A stretch of DNA of 64,000 bases from Blattabacterium cuenoti (GTDB lineage: Bacteria; Bacteroidota; Bacteroidia; Flavobacteriales; Blattabacteriaceae). Shown here in pieces: positions 60,901 through 64,000 of the stretch. Position numbers and translations under genes: made by a program. The stretch is from positions 293,501-357,500 of the forward strand of contig NZ_CP059197.1 in the NCBI RefSeq assembly GCF_014251735.1, given 5' to 3'. The stretch's first letter is position 1; the number at the start of each line of letters is the position of its first letter. The notes under the pieces were generated by a model. The model was not told the DNA's origin, searched no databases, and worked only from the letters and a program-made list of their open reading frames with translations.

Positions 60901-62267
60901 TATTTTACATGATATTTTTCGGAAAACTTCAGTAAAACTTTGTTTACATAATCCTCTTCTTCTAATCCATGACATAACAACTCTATGTAAAAATCTTCTT
61001 CAAAAAGTTCTTTCCACCATAAAAAAACTTTTTCTGCTTTCATTTTCCCTTTATTCAGGATCGTTTGTGGAATCTCTGCATATAAATCTCCCGTAAGAGC
61101 TATCAAATTTTTCTTATATTTTTCTATTAAATCTTTTCCAACTCTAGGAACCCCTGCATAAAGACCTTCTATGAATCCATGAGAACATAGTTTGGCTAAG
61201 TTTTGATAACCAGCTTTATTCTTAGACAAAAGAACCTGATGATAACGTTTATCCGGCTGTTCTTTGGTAAACTTTTTCTGTAAATAGAAATCCGAAATAA
61301 ACACTTCACATCCTACAATTCCTTTGATGGATTTTTTTAATGAAGAATATTTTTTGTTTGCAGAATGAATAGCATTCAAAAAATGGAAAGCGCCCATCAT
61401 ATTTCCATAATCCGTTATCCCTACGGCAGGCATATTAAAATATATAGCTCTGTCGATCATAGATTGAATATCTATGGTAGAATAGAGAATAGAAAAAGAA
61501 GTATGATTATGAATATGAGAATATTTTTTTTTTTTCAATTCTTCATGATTAATCTTCTTCTTTTTTTTCATTTTTTTTATATATGTATATGATGGATAAG
61601 GTTTATTAAAATAAACCACAGAGGAAGAAATTGTAGAATGATGTAGTTTTCTGAACTCTAAAATTATATTTTCATCTATTTTCAGATTCTCGGATGAGAT
61701 AATTCCTAAACGTAAAAGTTCTAAAAAGCAACGAGCTGTTGCTTTTACATCATTCGCGGCATTATGTGAATGGGACAATTTTGTTCCAAATAACTTGTAA
61801 TATAATTCTGTTAATGTGGGCCATTTAAATTTTTTTCTTATGCCAGGCAATCTGCAATAAGAAACAGATATTTCTTTAGTATCTAAAATTTTCTTTTTAT
61901 TAAAAAAAATTTGTTCTTTTTTTCTAAAAAATTCACACTCAATAACTCTTATATCAAATTCTAAATTGTGTCCAATTAAATATTGAGAATTATCAAAAGA
62001 TTTCTTAAATTCTTTCAGAACGAAAATCAAATTTTCTCCATCTCTTTTCGCTATTTCATTAGTTATTCCATGAATTTTAAAAGCGTTGAAAGGAATGTCA
62101 TAATGATCCGGTTTTATAATAAAATTCTTAAATTCCACTAATTTTCCTGAAAAATCGTGTATTTGCCATGCTATTTGAACAACTCTTGGCCAGTTTTCCG
62201 TGTTGGAAATAGGAAAATTAGAATTTATAGGCAAACCCGTAGTTTCGGTATCAACAATAAGATACAT
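57960..62267 (-). CDS. dnaE: DNA polymerase III alpha subunit with N-terminal DnaQ-like proofreading exonuclease
   Basis: The replicative polymerase, 1435 residues. Residues 1-190 are a DEDDh 3'-5' exonuclease: ExoI VDTETTGLP, ExoII IGHNLEFDIRV, ExoIII HSHNAANDVKATARC. This replaces a separate epsilon subunit and is known in Flavobacteriia. A Lys-rich linker ends in KKKKYSHIHNHTSF at residue 245, where the PHP domain begins. The polymerase core has GPGRGSVAGSVVAYC and the catalytic aspartates in SLPDIDIDFDDRGRE near 670. The finger and beta-binding regions follow, then an OB fold at the C-terminus. The linker contains a 12-base A run (61524-61535 on the plus strand as T). It is divergent from rpsA across a 353-base gap. 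Confidence 0.96.
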   Translation of the reverse strand: MYLIVDTETTGLPINSNFPISNTENWPRVVQIAWQIHDFSGKLVEFKNFIIKPDHYDIPFNAFKIHGITNEIAKRDGENLIFVLKEFKKSFDNSQYLIGHNLEFDIRVIECEFFRKKEQIFFNKKKILDTKEISVSYCRLPGIRKKFKWPTLTELYYKLFGTKLSHSHNAANDVKATARCFLELLRLGIISSENLKIDENIILEFRKLHHSTISSSVVYFNKPYPSYTYIKKMKKKKKINHEELKKKKYSHIHNHTSFSILYSTIDIQSMIDRAIYFNMPAVGITDYGNMMGAFHFLNAIHSANKKYSSLKKSIKGIVGCEVFISDFYLQKKFTKEQPDKRYHQVLLSKNKAGYQNLAKLCSHGFIEGLYAGVPRVGKDLIEKYKKNLIALTGDLYAEIPQTILNKGKMKAEKVFLWWKELFEEDFYIELLCHGLEEEDYVNKVLLKFSEKYHVKYIVQNNTFYLDPKESYAHDILLCVKNGEKKNTPIGRGKGYRFGFPNHEFYFKSPEEMKEIFSDIPESFDFLEELVNKIESYHLSQKILLPKFQIPESFENSMDKIDGGHRGENSYLRSLAYEGAKKRYQHITTEVQERIHFELKTIEKIGYPGYFLIVQNFISQAKKMNISVGPGRGSVAGSVVAYCIGITDIDPIKYNLLFERFLNPDRISLPDIDIDFDDRGREKIIEWVVQKYGKNQVAQIITYATMGAKSAIRDTARVLDLSLKETDYIAKMIPNLLSLKVILSKKDHLLEKMSKEDMENVQKLRSISERKDTLEGKVLQQAKILEGSIRSTGIHACGIIISPHDIKEYVPVSISKESDLLITQFDNHVVEQAGLLKMDFLGLKTLTIIKEALNIIKKRIHVEEISFHLEDAKTYSLFQKGETVAVFQYESTGMRKYLRLLKPDKFDDLIAMNALYRPGPLQYLTNFIYRKHGKEAITYDLPEMEEFLKETYGITIYQEQVMLIAQKIAGFSKGETDFLRKAMGKKQKDVLNKMKNKFISQASRKGYPKNILEKIWKDWEYFSCYAFNKSHATCYAYIAFQTAYLKAHFPSEYMASVLSHNMDNIKQLTYFIKECKRMEISVIGPDINESDAFFKVTNYNCIRFGMRGIKGVGENAVKNIIQERENNGPYTSIFDLVKRIDLRIVNKKTLESLILSGSLDKFHIHREQYFHFEEEKKLSTLEKIIRFGSKFQKRRIQEKTSIKKKKKIEVEKPTIIKSEPWNNIYKLSKEKEVLGIYASSHPLDDYYYERKYFTNLSLDQLNKNEQKLIGKEIYTCGVLSKIEKKIYIKSGKKYGIFLLEDYHSSKEFCIYGQQYLKYEHLLFNNSLLHLYISIVQSKYNSCKVHIVHIESLQNVLTRLAEKLIIKIDLDDLNQVIIDNIDRLFSQQIGDKKLYVFIYDKDDHISLNLESKKYGVNINSNFLRKLEQIKGLDFCLN

Positions 62268-62408
62268 GTTTTTTTAACGAATTATTTTTTATGTTTATGT
62301 TTATGAACACAATGATCAATTTACATCATCATGATGGATTTGCCGTAATTATTCACAAAAAGTAATAAGGATAAAAATAAATAAACGATTGTTCGTTGTA
62401 TTAGTTAT

Positions 62409-62528
62409 TAGTGGATAGAAAAACTCATGTGATGAAAAATTATTAGTTTTGTATTATCTGTATGTATCTGTTTTTTTTATACAACAATATAATATGCTTA
62501 CTAATCAATCCTAGCGCTAGTGGATAGA
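62409..62528. repeat. 11-base direct repeat TAGTGGATAGA, two copies
   Basis: Copies at 62409-62419 and 62518-62528 are identical, same orientation, starts 109 bases apart. The second copy overlaps the end of the CTAGCGCTAG palindrome. Such GC-containing 11-mers are unlikely to repeat by chance in this AT-rich gap. Confidence 0.45.
62444..62451 (+). promoter_or_regulatory. possible rpsA promoter, -7 box
   Basis: The plus strand reads TAGTTTTG, an exact TAnnTTTG, 170 bases before the rpsA ATG. It would give a leader of about 160 bases that includes the palindrome and one copy of the 11-base repeat. Confidence 0.4.
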
Positions 62529-62620
62529 TCCTATTATTCTCTTCATTTCATATTATATATTATATAAATCATATAAATAAGTAGTAGCAAGTATCGATAT
62601 TCTTACAAAAATTAAAATAT

Positions 62621-64000
62621 ATGTCTAATCAAACCGAAGAAATTAAAAGATATACCCCGCATTCATCTGAAAATAATGAAAATATAGTCGTAGGATTAAA
62701 TAATCAAAGAAAAAGTTTCGATTGGACGAAGTACGAAACTCATTTGAATAGTGAGCAACAGGAAGAAAGAAAGAAATTTGAAAAAATATATGCAGAAACT
62801 TTACCGAAAATACAAGAACTCGAAATATATCAGGGGACTATCACACATATTACGGAAAAAAATATAATTGTAGATATAGGATTTAAAGCGGAAGGAGCTA
62901 TTCCTATTAGTGAGTTTCGAGAGGATTTTAATTTCAAAGTAGGGGAAAAAATGGAGGTGATGGTAGTTAAAATGGATTATAAGGGACAATGCATCCTTTC
63001 ATATCAAAAAGCAAAAACTATGAGAAATTGGGAAAGAATCAATGAAGCACATGATAAAGGAGAAGTAATATTGGGTTATGTTGCGGCTAGAACTAAAGGA
63101 GGGTTAATCATAGAAATTTTTGATATTGAATGTTTTTTACCAGGCTCCCATATTAATGTGAAACCTGTTAGAGATTATGACACATATGTGGGAAAAACAA
63201 TGGAAGTGAAAGTGGTCAAAATTAATCAAAAAACTAAAAACGTCGTTGTATCACATAAAGTATTGATAGAAAGGGATATAGAAGAACAAAGAAGGGAAAT
63301 GATCTCTAAACTTGATAAAGGACAGGTTCTAGAGGGAAAAATTAAAAATATCCTTCCTTATGGAGCTTTCGTAGATTTAGGAGGAGTAGATGCTTTGTTA
63401 CATATCACTGATATGAGTTGGCCTCACATCAATCATCCCACTGAAGTCGTTCAATTAGAACAAGAATTAAAATTTGTAGTTTTAGGTGTAGACAAGGATA
63501 AAAATAGAGTACAACTGGGATTAAAACAATTGCAACCTCATCCTTGGAACTCTTTAGATAAGAATTTAAAAGTAGGAAGTAAAGTAAAAGGAAAAGTAAG
63601 CGTTTTAGCTGATTATGGAGCTTTCGTAGAAATCATACCAGGTGTCGAAGCTTTATTACATATTAGTGAAATGTCTTGGTCTTCTGATTTATCTTCTACA
63701 CAAGACTTTGTGCAAATAGGAGATGAAATCGAAGCCGTTATATTGACTATAGACCGACAAGAACGAAAAATGTCTTTAAGTGTTAAACAATTGACTCCAG
63801 ATCCTTGGATCGATATTCAAAGTAAATACCCTATAGGATCAAAACATGTGGGAGTTGTTCGCAAGTTTACTAATTTTGGAATTTTTCTGGAATTAGAAAA
63901 AGGAATATCTGGAATCATTTATACGAATGATCTCTCATGGGGAAAAAAAATCAAACATCCTTATGAATTTTGCAATATCAATGATAAATTAGAAATAATC
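62621..64000 (+). CDS. rpsA: 30S ribosomal protein S1, 5' part
   Basis: S1 binds mRNA on the 30S subunit. The frame is open from ATG 62621 to the window end (460 residues visible). After an acidic N-terminal region of about 65 residues, repeated S1 RNA-binding domains follow: the first at YQGTITHITEKNIIVDIG, the second at GYVAARTKGGLIIEI. The third and fourth each carry YGAFV and end ALLHITDMSW or ALLHISEMSW, and a fifth starts at VGVVRKFTNFGIFLEL and is nearly complete at the edge. The N-terminal extension is as expected in Bacteroidetes. The remaining C-terminal part lies outside the window. Confidence 0.96.
   Translation, partial: MSNQTEEIKRYTPHSSENNENIVVGLNNQRKSFDWTKYETHLNSEQQEERKKFEKIYAETLPKIQELEIYQGTITHITEKNIIVDIGFKAEGAIPISEFREDFNFKVGEKMEVMVVKMDYKGQCILSYQKAKTMRNWERINEAHDKGEVILGYVAARTKGGLIIEIFDIECFLPGSHINVKPVRDYDTYVGKTMEVKVVKINQKTKNVVVSHKVLIERDIEEQRREMISKLDKGQVLEGKIKNILPYGAFVDLGGVDALLHITDMSWPHINHPTEVVQLEQELKFVVLGVDKDKNRVQLGLKQLQPHPWNSLDKNLKVGSKVKGKVSVLADYGAFVEIIPGVEALLHISEMSWSSDLSSTQDFVQIGDEIEAVILTIDRQERKMSLSVKQLTPDPWIDIQSKYPIGSKHVGVVRKFTNFGIFLELEKGISGIIYTNDLSWGKKIKHPYEFCNINDKLEII

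Larger units (their letters stand above)
62268..62620. other. intergenic region between divergent dnaE and rpsA
   Basis: This is the longest gene-free stretch. I find no open frame of note and no tRNA. It holds a candidate rpsA promoter (62444-62451), a perfect 10-base palindrome CTAGCGCTAG (62511-62520), and two copies of TAGTGGATAGA (62409-62419 and 62518-62528). An ATACAA/TTGTAT inverted pair flanks a T8 run near 62449-62486, and the stretch before rpsA is AT-rich (TATTATATATTATATAA). It probably contains both promoters and a long rpsA leader. Confidence 0.6.

Noticed and set aside
1..64000. Mobile elements, phage, CRISPR arrays, toxin-antitoxin or defence systems
   Set aside because: I looked for transposases, integrases, repeat-spacer arrays and small paired genes and saw none; every sizeable gene has a housekeeping or biosynthetic identity except the small lipoprotein and the amidohydrolase.

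Overview
The window reads as the chromosome of an obligate Flavobacteriia endosymbiont, most likely Blattabacterium (the cockroach fat-body symbiont). The DNA is strongly AT-rich with many poly(A)/poly(T) runs. Genes are packed tightly, with neighbouring ends often overlapping by a few bases. There are no insertion sequences, prophages, CRISPR arrays or restriction systems. Every protein looks like a flavobacterial housekeeping or nutrient-provisioning enzyme: a mevalonate-pathway mvaD, a DnaQ-DnaE fusion polymerase, a zinc-less DnaG, and an N-acylated arginine pathway. Promoters resemble the Bacteroidetes -7 box TAnnTTTG. The genus is inferred from gene content, not proven.

Layout. 1-8.8 kb: trmD end, argH, gyrB, uppP-truB against rpsP, an unexplained structured intergenic segment, tRNA-Gln, a dicarboxylate symporter, mvaD and tRNA-His. 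8.8-24.8 kb: aspC, rsmG plus an uncharacterised amidohydrolase, lysS, lipB, mtaB, a peroxiredoxin, dnaG, rpe, fabI, metK, and an aromatic amino-acid operon (pheA, aminotransferase, tyrA, DAHP synthase/chorismate mutase). 24.8-37.2 kb: mntH, rplI-rpsR-rpsF, gltX, mnmE, prmC, ligA, lon, lysA and tRNA-Ser. 37.2-46.4 kb: a small probable lipoprotein, metG, a polA remnant, a frameshifted nadD, an outer-membrane porin, ftsK, an Lpt permease, ribB and tRNA-Asp. 46.4-57.8 kb: trxA and a nine-gene arginine/carbamoyl-phosphate operon. 57.9-64 kb: dnaE and, divergently, the start of rpsA.

Working together: the window carries almost the whole arginine route (a GNAT domain fused to ArgG as candidate first enzyme, then argB, argC, argD, argF', argE, argG, argH, with carAB supplying carbamoyl phosphate). 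It also holds the phenylalanine/tyrosine branch and the last lysine step, as expected of a nitrogen-recycling nutritional symbiont.

The most unusual material is in how genes have been shrunk or joined. GNAT and ArgG are one polypeptide. PolA is only its 5' nuclease, MetG has lost its tRNA-binding tail, FtsK its DNA-reading gamma domain, and RibB its partner domain. nadD is split by a 10-base A tract. A 12-base A tract sits exactly between the exonuclease and polymerase parts of DnaE. The best noncoding candidates are a GC-rich, foldable segment at 5945-6044, an operator-like palindrome at the peroxiredoxin promoter, symmetric divergent promoters, and a perfect 12-bp terminator hairpin built into the overlapping ends of polA and nadD.
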